NCBI GenBank assembly: GCA_964017145.1
Contig: OZ024846.1
Span: 3,162,001-3,226,000, forward strand
DNA length: 64,000 bases
Direction of reading: 5' to 3'
Source of the DNA: Agrocybe praecox
Taxonomy: Eukaryota; Basidiomycota; Agaricomycetes; Agaricales; Agrocybaceae
The notes below the pieces were generated by a model, which worked only from the letters and a program-made list of their open reading frames with translations, did no database searches and was not told where the DNA came from. The translations under genes were made by a program, and so were the position numbers. Of the stretch, positions 21,701-33,444 are shown one piece after another (the stretch's first letter is position 1; every line of letters starts with the position of its first letter).

Positions 21701-23303
21701 TCAGTACAACTCTGAGATGTGACGCATACGTGGGTATGGCGCCTGCACCAACTGCATACGTATACCCTGTCTCTGAACATCTTCTAATTGCAAAAGATCT
21801 TTCCCTTCATATTTCTCTGCCCGCCTAAACGTGAATTCCTCCACTAGCCCGCCAGAGAAAGGGTCTCCTTCCCGCAGATAGAACGTGGAACGATCGCGAA
21901 TCAAATAGTTGATAATCCAATCTATGTCGATGCCGGTGATGCAAAGTTCAAGGTGCTTGACACCAGGAAGGTGTATATGTCTTCCATTTGCGTCGCGTTC
22001 CAAGAATTGCCGTATGATATAGTAAGAGCTTGAGCCCCCAAAGCCTAGGTGAGGTATATCTTGCAATAGAGGACACAAGATCCATTCAATTTCGTGGTCA
22101 AGGCCGGCTTCGTAAAAGCCCATTTGATGGTAAACGAGGGATGCCAATGGCGGTGCAGAGCGAGCAAGGAAGTTGTGGAAAGTATCTCCAAATGAGGTCC
22201 CTGGCCCGTATTGTAAGAACAAGGTGGTGAGCGACGGCAGATTTAGCTTGTCAAATAACTGGAGGAGGGAGTAGGTGCCTTTAAATGAAAGATATTTCAG
22301 GAACTTGTGCTCGACTATCGGTTCGTTGTCGATATGTGCGTCATAGGCGTCGACGACATGCGTCAATGTGATTTCTTCGGCTCGAGGACAACTGGAGAGT
22401 ATGAAATATAGGTCGATACAACGACACCTTTTCAGTTGGATAATTTTCAGATTCGGAGCATCGAATCGTCGATACCGGGGTAAGATAGGCAGAGTCCTAT
22501 GTTCCCATCTGAGTTCCTGCAGCTTCCTGAAGGACACCATGGACTTCCAAAGCCGAATCACCTTTGTCTCATCGGACACGAGATCATCGGAAATGGATAT
22601 GTGTAGCCGTTCGATTGGGGAATTTGGGTACAAAAGAAATTGATCACGGAGAAGGTGGACGAGCCCCTGGCTGTACATTTCGTTTTCCATATCTCTCCAG
22701 CAGTTTGGAAGCACGACCTTCAAGCTCCTGAGGAATGGCAAACGGTCCAAGATTAGCACCAGTGCAGCTCCTACACCTTCCGCGTCCTTGTCCTCGGAAA
22801 ATATCTCGACGTCCAGCGGCAGCTTTGGTTTGTCCTTGTCTATCTGAGCGAGCCTCATCCTCAACAGATTCGTCGTTTTCTCTGTTGGGTTGGAGATATA
22901 TATCGAGCTCCATAGACGACGAATGCTGAACGCCACATCCCTCCACTGACGATTAATCCGGCACAGGATAGTGAAGTCGACTTGGCACTGGCTGGAATAT
23001 AGGATGACCGGCTTTTCAGAGGTATGAATCGGATTTTCGTCCTCCATCAGAAACATGAATATCATTGCCATCAACTCGTTTGGCAAGTTGAAGCTGCTGG
23101 GTGCCCTCTTGAATACCCAACATGAACCATTTTTTGTAACGCTACAACACGGCGTATGAAGAAATTCATCATTTGGAATAGGGATTCCTGGTAAGTCATA
23201 TATCACTCTTGTAAATGGTTTTATGAGTTCTGTTAGAGTTTGGTCAGACCATAGATAAGTTGAAAGGCACGAATTACGCACCGAGGACCGAGGTGCCACC
23301 CAT
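21701..23303 (-). CDS. F-box protein with leucine-rich C-terminal region
   Basis: Two exons, 23282-23303 and 21701-23229 (516 residues), are separated by a 52-nt intron with donor GTGCGT. The start at 23303 (MGGTSVL) is preferred because the long open frame upstream of exon 2 has no ATG. The same 22-nt exon is conserved in both truncated copies. The F-box is FNLPNELMAMIFMFLMEDEN through CRINRQWRDVAFSIRRLWSS. The remainder has leucine-spaced stretches typical of Agaricomycete F-box proteins (LPFLRSLKVVLPNCW, LNLPSLTTLFLQYG, VKHLELCITGI). F-box proteins recruit substrates to SCF ubiquitin ligases through Skp1; the substrate is unknown. This is the only full copy among three in the duplicated SSP region. 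Confidence 0.8.
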
Positions 23304-24470
23304 TGGTTGTTGCTTCTGCAGAGTCGACGCAAGCTTTGCTAAATAACCCGCTAAATGACAATAGGAAGAAATGCTCCCGCCAGAGCCTTGGCCTGTCCAT
23401 GTGCGTTCCAACAATAGCAACGGAGAACAAGGTCGTTATGGGTTGTGTGCATGCGTCACCACCGAAACTCCTTGTAAAGTGCCTCTAGGCGCGCGGGCGC
23501 CGTGCATTTTTCTTGAAGCGCATTAGAGTTTCAACTGTAACAGAAAGCGAAGGAAATCGCGTTTGAATCGCGTACTCAACCACGATTAGCGGAGTTCTAA
23601 AATTTCTTGACACCAAATTCCGCAACTTGGCCCTCCACTGGGTCCACTCCTCAGACCTCGGGCCTCGTTACTCATCCGCTTTCTCCCTGGTCAGAGTCTT
23701 TGATATATTTTCCTCGTAAAACAAAAGATTCACTGAGCTACTTCAGGCCTCATGGGCCATCATCGAAGAACAGAAAGAAAAAACACCTTTCACCCCCATC
23801 ATCAGAACCCCCGGGTATGAAGCAGCTTGAGGTTGCTCTTGATATGTTCTTATATATCAGCTTTCTTCCAATCTCCCACTGGGTAGCGCATAGAACTTAC
23901 AGCTAAGTCGTAAGTCGCACTGCTTACTGCATCATCACATGGGCATTCAGAATCATCACAGGAACCTTGTATTTCTAATTAGATCATAATAAATGCCTCG
24001 CGACATTTTCTCTAAAAGGTTAACCACCTGGCCGAAAAGTCTACGTCCTGATGGAACAAAATATCTGGCCCCGGTAACCTTGGTTTTCAACAAGGGCTGT
24101 CATACACAACTTCTTCAACTGTTGACATTCCGCGTCTACTAGGACCAAGATATGTGATATGTCTTGTGGTCAAGCATCGTGGTGGCGACGTTGTTTTTCG
24201 ACGACATGTCCTTCGTGTCCTTCTCACCCTGTTGCGCTCTCCTGGAGACCTTGAAGAGGACCTTAAATGCCTTCGAAGAAATCTCCCGACCGTATATTCA
24301 CTCCTCACGACCTTTCAACGCAGGATATTTTCAATTGATTGTGAGTATTTTTCTCCTATGATTCTTTTTATGTTTTAGTTAAACGTCGCCAAATCTCCAG
24401 CGCAAACGCCGGACCTAAATCAAGACTTTTGCCAAAAGACGTTCTCTTACGGCTGAAACAATAGCTGTCT
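23304..24470. other. Region between divergent F-box-type genes
   Basis: The first 300 bp is the duplicated F-box 5' flank. The rest contains no supported gene. A plus-strand ORF at 24154-24378 has no family pattern. Promoters for both neighbours are expected here. Confidence 0.4.
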
Positions 24471-26892
24471 ATGATTTTGGCACGAATTGTGAAGCACTCT
24501 GTGAAGAAACTCCTCTTCTGGAAGACCAGTGGAAGCGAAGCCGATCCAATGCTAGGCTCTCATACGCAAATCCCGCTTCCACATAAAGACGAAAACCGGT
24601 CTCTCAATGAGATCCTGGACCTGAACTATGTCGACACTCCTCTATGGCCAGAAATGACTTATCGGGAAACGACTAATGAACCCATACTGCAGCATGGTCA
24701 ATACTATAGCTCATGGAGAAACAGGGTGAAAGTAACGGTCGTCAATGTAGCCCCAGCAGACATTACTGAGGACAGCTCACAAATAAACTTATACCCCCGA
24801 TATCTGCAGACGATAGGAGTAGACGCGCAAACCAATTTGGACGATATCCAGACGCAAGAGCAGGAGTTGCTCTTTGTGAAGCAGGAAGTCATGAGCGAAT
24901 TGACACACGACCTACCGCGCACTCCGTCTCTTACATCGGGGTCGCTGCCCATTTCTCCTATTGCGAGTCCTAGGTCACTGGCCGACACAAATAGTTCATC
25001 TATACTCAGCGTTCTCAACTTGCCGCATAATCAGGCTAACAACGCTCCAGGATTCGCAATCCCATATTCAACATTCAATCTGCCGTATCAAGCAACACAG
25101 TATATTACCGAGCCATCAAGATACTGTGCGAGCCCTACACCAACAGAGATAATGGACGATCCAGAGTGCAATGGTGCAGGCAAGTCGTCCTGGACCCCTC
25201 GTAAATCTTGCCTTGTTACCTCATCTCTCTCTATCCTATCAACGGAGAACCCGCACTCCTCTGACTCGAGTCCACCTGCCGATGATCGAAAAAGAATTCC
25301 GACACTGCTAAGCGACATTCTATATATCCTTTTCGAAATGATTATATGTGACGAAGACCGCGAGTACACCTGCACCCATGATTACCTTTCTAATATTCTC
25401 CTCGTTTGTCGAGAATGGCGAGAAATTGCCCATACAGTCGTTTGGAAATCGTTGAAAGGAACTCCCAAACTCTTTAGAAAAGAAGGTTTTGGCGAGGACG
25501 AGCGGGCGCGGAAATGGTATGACGAAGGTGTTAAACGTGCAGTAAAAGAAAACAGGCCTTTTCGAGTTGTCTCTTACACTATCCTCAGTCCGGCTAGTCA
25601 TGGGCCTAACGGTCATGAATATTACCGTATATTTGCAGGGGCAGTACCGCATTCCGCGGAAGTAAACATCCATGTCGACCGTTTGCACCTTGATAAGAGC
25701 CTGAGCCGAGCAACCTCCCTGCCCAACAAACTTAACACTATGCTGTTGGAGAAATTCTCCTGGACCTCCGCTGAGCTAGGAATATATCACAATCTTCCGG
25801 CGTTTATGGGCTTCCCTTGGACCAATCTTTCTCAAGGAATTCCTTGGTCCCAACTTACCCATTTATCTCTCGACTGCCCGTTGACCGGGTTCGATGCCTT
25901 TTCGCTGATGTCGCAAGGCAGGTATACCCTTAAATCCGCCGCATTTCTTTGCCTAGATATGTTTCCTCCTGAAGCAGCAAATACAGTGCCACAGGCATCG
26001 GCTAGTGTCTCGATGATAAACCTTGTCTCTTTATCTATACACACATACTCGGACCTCCACGAACTCCTCGCGGCTTTCGAGTGGCCCAAACTCGTAGATG
26101 TGGAACTTCACGCGTTGATGCACCCAAGTGTCTTGTTGGATTCAACCCAACTGCCAGCAGAGGCCATACTAGATTCCAACCTCGATCTTCCATGGGCTAG
26201 TCTCTTAAACTTGAATATACGAGCTCAGCAACCTCATCGTTCTCCAGTCAGCCAAATCTTTTCACAGTGCTCTGACCTGCATACCTTGACATGTATGGGA
26301 ACCAATGAAGATTTTCGGTGCGCGCGTAATTTACCATCTTTGCGCCATCTCAATTTTTCCTCCACCGACGATGTCGATAGCTTTCCGCCGGAGTCAACAA
26401 CGTCCGTCTCCAGGAAATCATTCCGAAAACTGGTTACTTTGAGGACGTCTACCTTGTCCTCAATGCGACTTTGTCTTCGACAGTTATCAAAAGGCCCAGA
26501 CCTCATAGGGATCCATGAACCTATTGGTTTGATCGATCTGAACAGCATGATGGCTCAAATCGATCAAGAAGTGTCTCAAGGAGAGTTCCATATCTTCGAA
26601 CCCAAGCCAACGACCATCTGGCCCCCCATCACGATTCCTAAAAGTTTCCAACGAATATACTTATACTCAAATGCATCGATAGACAAACTGAGCACTGCAT
26701 TCAAACCCCAAGGGATGAGACTTTCAACCATGAACTCGGGAGACTTGCCTCCGGTCTCAATTTACACACCCAATCCCACCTTCAGCGACGGTAAGTTTTA
26801 TTCATTTTCATTTGACACAGCAATCTCATTGTGCATTATTAGACGTAAAACTATATATTTTGGATTTTGGACAGACACGGACTTCCAATTAA
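24471..26892 (+). CDS. Large F-box-like protein
   Basis: The model is 24471-26790 joined to 26843-26892 (789 residues). The first 260 residues are polar and low in order (SLTSGSLPISPIASPRSLA). At about 275 an F-box-like segment starts (IPTLLSDILYILFEMIICDE) and continues to LLVCREWREIAHTVVWKSL. Leucine-rich stretches follow (LTHLSLDCPLTG, LPSLRHLNFSS). A 52-nt intron with a perfect GTAAGT donor and TTAG acceptor is proposed near the 3' end. Without it the open frame runs to 27083 (870 residues) and overlaps the convergent gene by 150 bp; with it the protein ends QTRTSN and leaves a 41-bp gap. Substrate and role are unknown. The start could be a later ATG, as the N-terminus has no family anchor. 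Confidence 0.65.
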
Positions 26893-26933
26893 GATTGAAT
26901 GGCAAGGTGCTATTGGTCGGAAGCCGAAATGAA

Positions 26934-28220
26934 CTATCTTATCCGCTTTGTCTCCCATATCTCCTGTCCAAAAGCATCCATCTCTACTCCACCATGCATC
27001 TGCAACGCCAGATTACTCCGACCTTTAAAGTCGAATTGCCCATTGTGCATGAAGGCCCAAGACATATTGCAATAAACTTTTAATTGAGGATGTGCAATCC
27101 TAGTCGCTTGGATTTGCTGGTTTACAGTAATATCCTCGTCGTACCTCTTAGAAAGAATGCCCAGCGAGACTCGGGGGACAAGTTTCAGGCAAGATAGATC
27201 GAAGAAAGTCGGAATAAACTTTTGAGGAAAGTTTCTATCGAAGAAAATGAGGTCTTCAAGCGGGCATTTTGATCGATCTAAAAATTCTTCAAGCGTATCC
27301 AATGCTGGGTATTCGACCTCTATGTGTAAAACCTTGAGACTGGGCAATGTGAAATATTTCAGCAGGATGTCGGGACAACTCGCTTTGTCGAGCCAAAGGT
27401 AAGATAAATGAGGTAATATGGTTCTCATCGGAATGAAGCCTAATGGCAGCGACTGGTCATGAGAGATGCGGGGATGTGGATCGACGAAAGTTACACTGAC
27501 GGCAGACTCGCACTTGGCAAGGTGTATAAGGCTTTGAGCGCATGAAATACCCTTCACCCTGAGTGTGATGTGCTGCAGTTGACGCCACGGAAGATGCGAT
27601 GGCATGGTCCAATAGAAGTCCAGCCATGAGAGTTTTCGGAGATTCTTGAAGAGGTGTAGTGATTGTGCAAGTTCTTCCAGGATGCTTTTGTCCGGGGAGA
27701 CTTCTTCGTGAATGGTATAGACTTCGATTTGGAACTTCTCCAAAGTGTCCATTTTGTCCGAGTTTTCTCGGATTACTTCGAGAAAATCTGACAAAAGAAA
27801 GCGATTAGGTTTGATGGAAATGGACTTCCATCGATGGAGTTGGGTTGCAAACAGCTGAAGAGCGCTGGATGTGAAGGACTTATCCCTTGTCCATTCTTTG
27901 CGGTAAGGATAGTAAGATGGTGTACATGAAATTCTGAGGTGAAGAGGGCTAGACTGAGAAGCTTCCACCATAAAACGTAAGGATTCTATCGTTGGTTTGA
28001 AGAAACCGTCCCGTTGAGCCATGATGGATGACCACAAAGACGATGTTGCAAAAGCGACGGCTCTCCAATGTTGGCAAACGTGGATAAGGCTAAGAGGTGC
28101 GTCTCCTGGACAGAGCTGTGCGACATATGATTGTTCTTCACTATAAAAAACATCTTCTCTGTCGACCGAGTGTTCAAATATTTCGGAGAGAAGTTCGACT
28201 GGGAAATCGTTAATGAGCAT
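26934..28220 (-). CDS. F-box protein
   Basis: A single uninterrupted frame of 428 residues. The F-box sits at the very N-terminus (INDFPVELLSEIFEHSV, then LIHVCQHWRAVAFATSSLWS), the usual layout for the large Agaricomycete F-box family. Downstream are leucine-rich segments (LFKNLRKLSWLDFYW, LPSLKVLHIEVEYP, FFDLSCLKLVP) that resemble substrate-binding repeats without clear LRR periodicity. It converges with the F-box-like gene at 24471. It presumably acts as an SCF adaptor; target unknown. The start at 28220 is supported by the F-box beginning at residue 4. Confidence 0.8.
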   Translation of the reverse strand: MLINDFPVELLSEIFEHSVDREDVFYSEEQSYVAQLCPGDAPLSLIHVCQHWRAVAFATSSLWSSIMAQRDGFFKPTIESLRFMVEASQSSPLHLRISCTPSYYPYRKEWTRDKSFTSSALQLFATQLHRWKSISIKPNRFLLSDFLEVIRENSDKMDTLEKFQIEVYTIHEEVSPDKSILEELAQSLHLFKNLRKLSWLDFYWTMPSHLPWRQLQHITLRVKGISCAQSLIHLAKCESAVSVTFVDPHPRISHDQSLPLGFIPMRTILPHLSYLWLDKASCPDILLKYFTLPSLKVLHIEVEYPALDTLEEFLDRSKCPLEDLIFFDRNFPQKFIPTFFDLSCLKLVPRVSLGILSKRYDEDITVNQQIQATRIAHPQLKVYCNMSWAFMHNGQFDFKGRSNLALQMHGGVEMDAFGQEIWETKRIR

Positions 28221-29221
28221 TATTCTAAGAACGTGGGATGTAAGTATAAGAAATTTGCAAAATGATCCCCTTTACACACCAAAAATTGCCTGAATATTCG
28301 ATTGGATTGGTTATAGAGGAATTGGGCTATGATACGCATATCCCGTCAAGGGTCAGGCATATTTAAACCATCGTTCTAATTGTCCAAGATAACCATGGTA
28401 GTTGAAAGGAGGCCGTCCGATATTGACAGAAGCCTAGGAAGAGCTACCGAGTAAAAGCCAGTTAAATTAGATGACAATTAAATCACCATGGCACACTGAC
28501 TATGTGTCGTAAGTGTACCGAAGTGGTGGTCAAGAAACAAAAGACAATAAGTGTAACCTTCGACTCGACTTACCGGAGACCGGCATGATATAGCCGGCCC
28601 CAGCACGCTCAGCACGCTTTGCGTGGCGATTCACTGACTCAACTCTTGACGAATTCTAATGGGACACAAGTCAAACACAAGTTAACAGAAAGATCGTATC
28701 TGGGATCAAAATTCGGACTGCATTTACTGTCTGATCGTTGCCAGCCAATAATATCGTATACCCTTTATTTTGGCTGCTCACTTTGAAACACAACTACTAC
28801 TACACCAACGTATGTATGCCACCATCCTTTATTTCCCTCGTATATGTAGAATTACTCGGAAAAATCATTGGGCTTATGGTGGGTCCTGGTTGGGTTAGTA
28901 CAGAATTTCATATCCAATCGGCGTCTATGGTCGAGTCATATAATAGCGCTCGCGTTACTAGTACAAAACCGCCGGAAACAGCCGCCGATACCATCTTGCT
29001 TCAGTACACTCACGTTCTCTGCTAAGTCCAAGGCTTTTAGAAAGATAATAAAAGGTATAGCAATATATCTCGTTCGCATTAATCGATTTTCTCCATCCCG
29101 CCTCTCGTGCCAACTAGATTCTTCTCCGTCAATCTATTTCTCGACTTCACCCTTCTGGTGTGCCTCCTATTACCCCTCTATGAGTAACGCTGCAAGCTAA
29201 TTATCTAAGTACTTTACCGAG
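28221..29221. other. Intergenic region upstream of the ADAL-type gene
   Basis: No supported gene or repeat. Small ORFs (28738-29025, 28868-29200) lack family patterns. Pyrimidine-rich stretches at about 29080-29160 (TTTTCTCCATCCCGCCTCTC) resemble a fungal promoter/leader just before the ATG at 29222. Confidence 0.4.
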
Positions 29222-30443
29222 ATGAACATCTTGGACGTCACAGGGCCAGCAGCAGAAGCTTTGACTTCACTTGACGCCGAACAGATTATCTTTCTACAAT
29301 CGATACCCAAGGCAGAGCTTCATGCTCACCTAAACGGATCCATACCCATCTCGGTCCTGCAGGAGCTTGCTGCAGAACACATTTCTTCTAGGAAAATTTC
29401 TAGCGACTCCATTTCCGACGAGTCTGTTCTTTCAGGAATAGAAAAGTTGCAGAATGGAGTGACGCTTGACAAAATCGACGATTTCTTCGGTCTTTTCCCC
29501 GCTATATATGCTCTGACTTCGACCCCTGATGCTCTAAGAAGAGCTGCACGTGCAGTTCTCAGTACGTTCTTGGACGGAGAACATCCACAATGCACGTATC
29601 TTGAGCTGCGTACCACTCCGCGACAAAACGAAAACATGAACAGGGAGGTATATCTCCGTTCGGTCCTTACAGAGCTCGAGACGTACCCTCGTGAAAGATC
29701 CGGACTCATCGTGAGCCTCGATAGAAGAATGAAGGAAGAAGTCGTCAAAGAGTGTCTGCAAATCACCGTGAAGCTGAAGGATGAAGGCAGACGCGTCGTT
29801 GGATTGGATCTTTGTGGTGATCCGATGGCTGGGGACATGAATTCGCTTGAGCCGTATTTTGAGGAAGCAAGAAAAGCTGGGCTTGGACTTACACTGCATA
29901 TTGCAGAGGTAATGATTTATTTAAATTTTATCGTTACAGAGAAATAATAACGTCTGGATACAGACTCTCCAGAATTCACCAGAAGAAACATTGAAATTAT
30001 TGTCGTATAACCCAGATCGACTGGGCCATGCAACCTTCCTCAATGAGGAAGCGACATCAGTCGTCCTAGAAAAAAAAATGTGCATCGAAATCTGCTTAAG
30101 CTCGAACCTCTTGTAAGTTAGCTCGAGTTTCCGCCGATGTACACATGTTAATTTGTGCGAGCAGATGCAAAACCGTGTCGACACTCGAGTCTCACCACAT
30201 TTTCCGATATTTGAAGGCCGGACATCCAATAGCCATCTGTGTAGGTTCTGCCTCCTCTACCATAGAGAGGTTAAATTGATGACGATTTGCTTCCAGTCAG
30301 ACGATATCTTGCCATTTAGGACATCGCTTCTTGCTGAATACTCTCTTCTGCTAGCTAAACCACCCTACGGGTTGGGTTTGAACGAGGATCAGATTAGGCA
30401 AATTGGCGAGATGAGCATGCAGGCTCGTTTCAACTCCAAGTAA
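29222..30443 (+). CDS. Adenosine deaminase-like protein (ADAL/N6-methyl-AMP deaminase type)
   Basis: Four exons (29222-29908, 29964-30112, 30165-30240, 30297-30443) give 352 residues with introns of 55, 52 and 56 nt. Metal-dependent deaminase motifs are in order: PKAELHAHLNGSI (HxH metal site), GLDLCGDP, LTLHIAE (zinc-binding His and catalytic Glu), DRLGHATFLNEE (His), CIEICLSSN and HPIAICSDD (metal-binding Asp). LHIAE in place of HAGE and CSDD in place of TDD fit the ADAL branch, whose members remove the methylamino group from N6-methyl-AMP to give IMP. Length matches that family (about 350). It is predicted cytosolic. Exon joins were chosen to preserve these motifs and all phases close. A general adenosine deaminase is the less likely alternative. 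Confidence 0.85.
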
Positions 30444-30977
30444 GGAGTAGACGTAGACGAATGTAAGATACACATTGCTTCGAGTACATTTCGCCATTAA
30501 AATTATATCACATCAATACTAGTAGTGCCCACACCGCTTCATTTTAAATTTTCGAGCGTAATAGAGCAACTACGCCTACGTAGGCTGAGTTCGATTAGGT
30601 CGCACGACTAGCCTAATTGGCATGATTTCCTGTGGAGTACCGGATGCTTTGATGGCCAACCACGACGCCAGTAAGAGTAATGCTCTCTCGGATCAGAGGC
30701 ATTATGCGGTTCCGCTCGAGTAAAAGAGATGTCGCTGTGAGACCAAGCCAGCGTCGACGAAGATCCTTGCAGAGATGCGTGGGCCCGAAGGAAGTCCTAT
30801 CTGAGAGCACGGGACCGAGAATAACCTCCCAAAAGACGGCGACGCTGAGGGTTCGGGGGATATACAGGATAGAAGGTACATCGACCATCGACCACCAAGC
30901 GAGATTTTATAGGCGATCTAGATGCAGGTTATCTTCTACCAGTGGGTCCGGTGAGAAACGAATGGTGCTGGGTCGAT
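30444..30977. other. 3' space between convergent ADAL-type gene and POP4
   Basis: A minus-strand ORF (30613-30888, 91 residues, RRRWLGLTATSLLLERN) is open but matches nothing recognised and is opposed by a plus-strand ORF (30680-31006). Neither is called. The region holds the 3' UTRs of both genes. Confidence 0.4.
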
Positions 30978-32057
30978 TCACAACTCGATGGTTTCTTTGT
31001 GTTTGAATTTTCGCCCAGCGCGATCCGCGGCCCGGAAGCGGAACTGGTTTCCGTACAGGTCGAACTGGATGTGAGGCATGTCCAGCACGGTTTGTTTCTG
31101 CACCCCGGACGAACTCGTTCCCAGATCTATTAACGGCGGAGGATGAGGAGCGTTTAATGTATGTGTCGGTGGGAGAACAGAGTACAGCGGGACCGTTAAT
31201 GTAAAAATGGAGTTTTGCTTCGGCATCACTAGAAGGGATTTTTTTCAATAAAAAAAGGATTTGAGAAACGCGATTGTAAGTGGGGAACCAGGCTTACGTT
31301 TGACTTTGTTCTTCTGGGTTACGACCTTAAATGCGTTCTCCGTTTCGTGTATGACGATTCCGGATAGTCCAACAAGACATGGGTTTTTACTCTGAGATAC
31401 TGGTATGACGGTGAGCTAGCATTCCGGTTTATGGCTTAAGGCGATGTACCTGTCATTATGGAGCCATGATAATCAGCCTTCAGGAGCTTTGGGTGCATCC
31501 CTGATGAGTGGGGCATTGCTTTGGCAGCGACATCAAGGTGTGGGATTAACTCGGGCTTCGAGGGTAGTGCCAGTAATTCTGACATATATCCCATCCATAA
31601 ATGATGGAGTGGTATGAAAAGCTCATATCTAGGATGGACATTTAACATCCAGGAAAAATATTTTTATGAGATCAGAAACACACTTGGCCTGGCTTTCGTC
31701 GAATTTCCAGACACCTTTTTCTTTAGCTTCCCTTTTCCCTATGATCCCCAGTTGTTTTCTTTCTCTATCCTTCTTCTTGATAGCACGTTTTTCTACCAGG
31801 GCCTTCATTGCGCGACTCTCTCGAGCAGGGTTCTCCAAGAGTACTTGTCGGCCTTTGACGCGTGTGTTGTACATGCCCATCGGATCGGATGTTAACGAGA
31901 GATTATTTGCCACATAAGTTGGCGTAAATGGGGCCGTTGATGAGAATTGTATACGTTCTCCCTTGACCCAATCAGTCAATTAACAATGCGGATATAGATT
32001 TGCAGGTATACAAACCTTTCGAAACGGAAAAGTTGCGTAAATATCCACGGTTTCCAT
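30978..32057 (-). CDS. POP4: Ribonuclease P/MRP protein subunit POP4 (Rpp29)
   Basis: Five exons: 32016-32057, 31684-31961, 31450-31628, 31298-31399 and 30978-31228 (283 residues), introns 50-69 nt, all phases consistent. Family blocks are RVKGRQVLLENPARESRA, a lysine/arginine-rich stretch (KKKDRERKQLGIIGKREAKE), ELFIPLHHLWMGYMSELL, GLSGIVIHETENAFKVVT and the near-invariant C-terminus FDLYGNQFRFRAADRAGRKF. POP4 is an RNA-binding core protein of RNase P (5' maturation of tRNA precursors) and RNase MRP (pre-rRNA cleavage), acting in nucleus and nucleolus. The first exon (METVDIYATFPFRK) is inferred because exon 2 has no in-frame ATG; its donor is GTTTGT. It is divergent from the ALKBH-type gene. 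Confidence 0.9.
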
Positions 32058-32422
32058 CGATTTCTGGCTTTGTGTCTTCACTTTCAATTGTTTATACGAT
32101 AGCGTCGATGAGATAATGTGCTCGTGCGAGGGGAGGATTTTAGAAGTAAATAACAAGTTGAATGATGGAACAGGTATTTATGTGTGGTGTATTCTAAATT
32201 CAGTCCGAATCAGTCGACTGTCGCGTCGAGCAGTAATATTTGGCTGCAGCTTGTCCAAATAACTACTTCGGCGTTTTGAAAATTGACTCCCTTGGTGACA
32301 CAGCCAGTGATGCACTGAGACCTGAATGACTCGACGTGATCTGTGCCCCATGAATCTATTTTCTGCTTTTCTCCCATCTTAATCGTTCCGCAGGAAACTT
32401 TCAAAGTAGCTGTTTCTCTACA
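32058..32422. promoter_or_regulatory. Shared divergent promoter of POP4 and the ALKBH-type gene
   Basis: Only 365 bp separates the two start codons, so both promoters lie here. No clear TATA box is seen on either side, as expected for housekeeping-type fungal genes. A pyrimidine-rich tract precedes the ALKBH start. Confidence 0.5.
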
Positions 32423-33444
32423 ATGTCGCGTCAAAAAAAGCGTATACGCACAGATGCTCCAGGAGATACCAATAACGAGTCATCTTCGAACCAATTCGCC
32501 CAAGTTTCAAATATCGAGGAGTACAGGATGACAGACATTCCTGATTGTGAGGTGTATTATATGCCGTCTTTTATACAGGAAAATACCTCGCGGGAATGGT
32601 ACAAGGAGCTGCTGGATCTCGACAGCTGCATGTATTCTTCGCTCAGGGGAAAGAAGATATCTAAGTGCTCACCTACATATAATTAGGGTATCAGCCCAAA
32701 TTGAAGGTTTACGGTCGCGAAGTTACGCAGTCAAGGAAAATAGCAGGTTAGCTTTTTTGCTATGGGACTGAGTAGGTCTCAAAGAAAGCCGATGCAGCGT
32801 ATTCGACCGACCCCACCTTGGTTTTGAAATATAGTGGGCAGACAGTTGACATGAAATACGAATATCCTCCTGTTCTGCGGGATATCCAAGACCAGGTCGA
32901 GAAACGATTAGGCGTCACTTTCAATCATGTCATGCTGAACCTTTATGAAGACGGATCAGTGTATATAGGGAACCATCGTGACAATCTCGAGAATAAGTGA
33001 GTTAATCTGGGCTCGTTTCTCAATGGTACCTTATAACCATGATGCCAGAGTAATTGCTAGTGTATCCTTGGGCGCTGCTAGGACATTCATCATGACACAC
33101 GACGATAAATCGCGGAAGAAAGGAAATAGCAATGCCGCTGGTGTCCGGGGGTTCAAGAAGTCTAACCGTAAACGAGGTCGCGACGAGGATGAAGATGAGG
33201 ATTCAGGATTGCCTGGAAAATCAGATAACGCACTGCCGGTAGCTCGAAAAAGTTGGGTTCTCCAAAGCGGCTCCCTAGTGATAATGCAGGGTGATACACA
33301 GAAGCACTGGAAACATGAAATTCCAAAGTAAGCTTCCTTTTTTCCGCGCTCTTATAGTAATCTAACTGTGAAACGCCTTGAAGAGAACCAAAAATTAAAG
33401 AGGGCCGGATAAGCTTAACTTTCCGCCAACTTGCAACTTCTTGA
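32423..33444 (+). CDS. AlkB-homologue Fe(II)/2-oxoglutarate dioxygenase (ALKBH2/3 type)
   Basis: Five exons (32423-32627, 32687-32746, 32798-32996, 33049-33327, 33384-33444) give 267 residues. Signatures are KLKVYGREVTQSRKIAAYS, DMKYEYPPVL, FNHVMLNLYEDGSVYIGNHR with the HxD iron ligands (NHRD), LGAARTFIM, the distal iron ligand in KHWKHEIPK and the 2-oxoglutarate-binding RISLTFR at the end. ALKBH2/3 enzymes repair 1-methyladenine and 3-methylcytosine by oxidative demethylation; nuclear action is likely, given a basic insert (KKSNRKRGRDEDEDED) between the HxD and distal His. Intron 1 appears to use a GC donor (GCATGT at 32628), because only that join restores the expected DSWYQPKLKV block in frame. 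Confidence 0.85.

Noticed and set aside
24471..27083. 870-residue unspliced version of the F-box-like gene
   Set aside because: It overlaps the convergent gene, and a strong GTAAGT...TTAG intron gives a cleaner end at 26892.
30613..30888. 91-residue minus-strand ORF downstream of POP4
   Set aside because: No homology recognised, opposed by another ORF of similar length, and located in a 3' intergenic gap.
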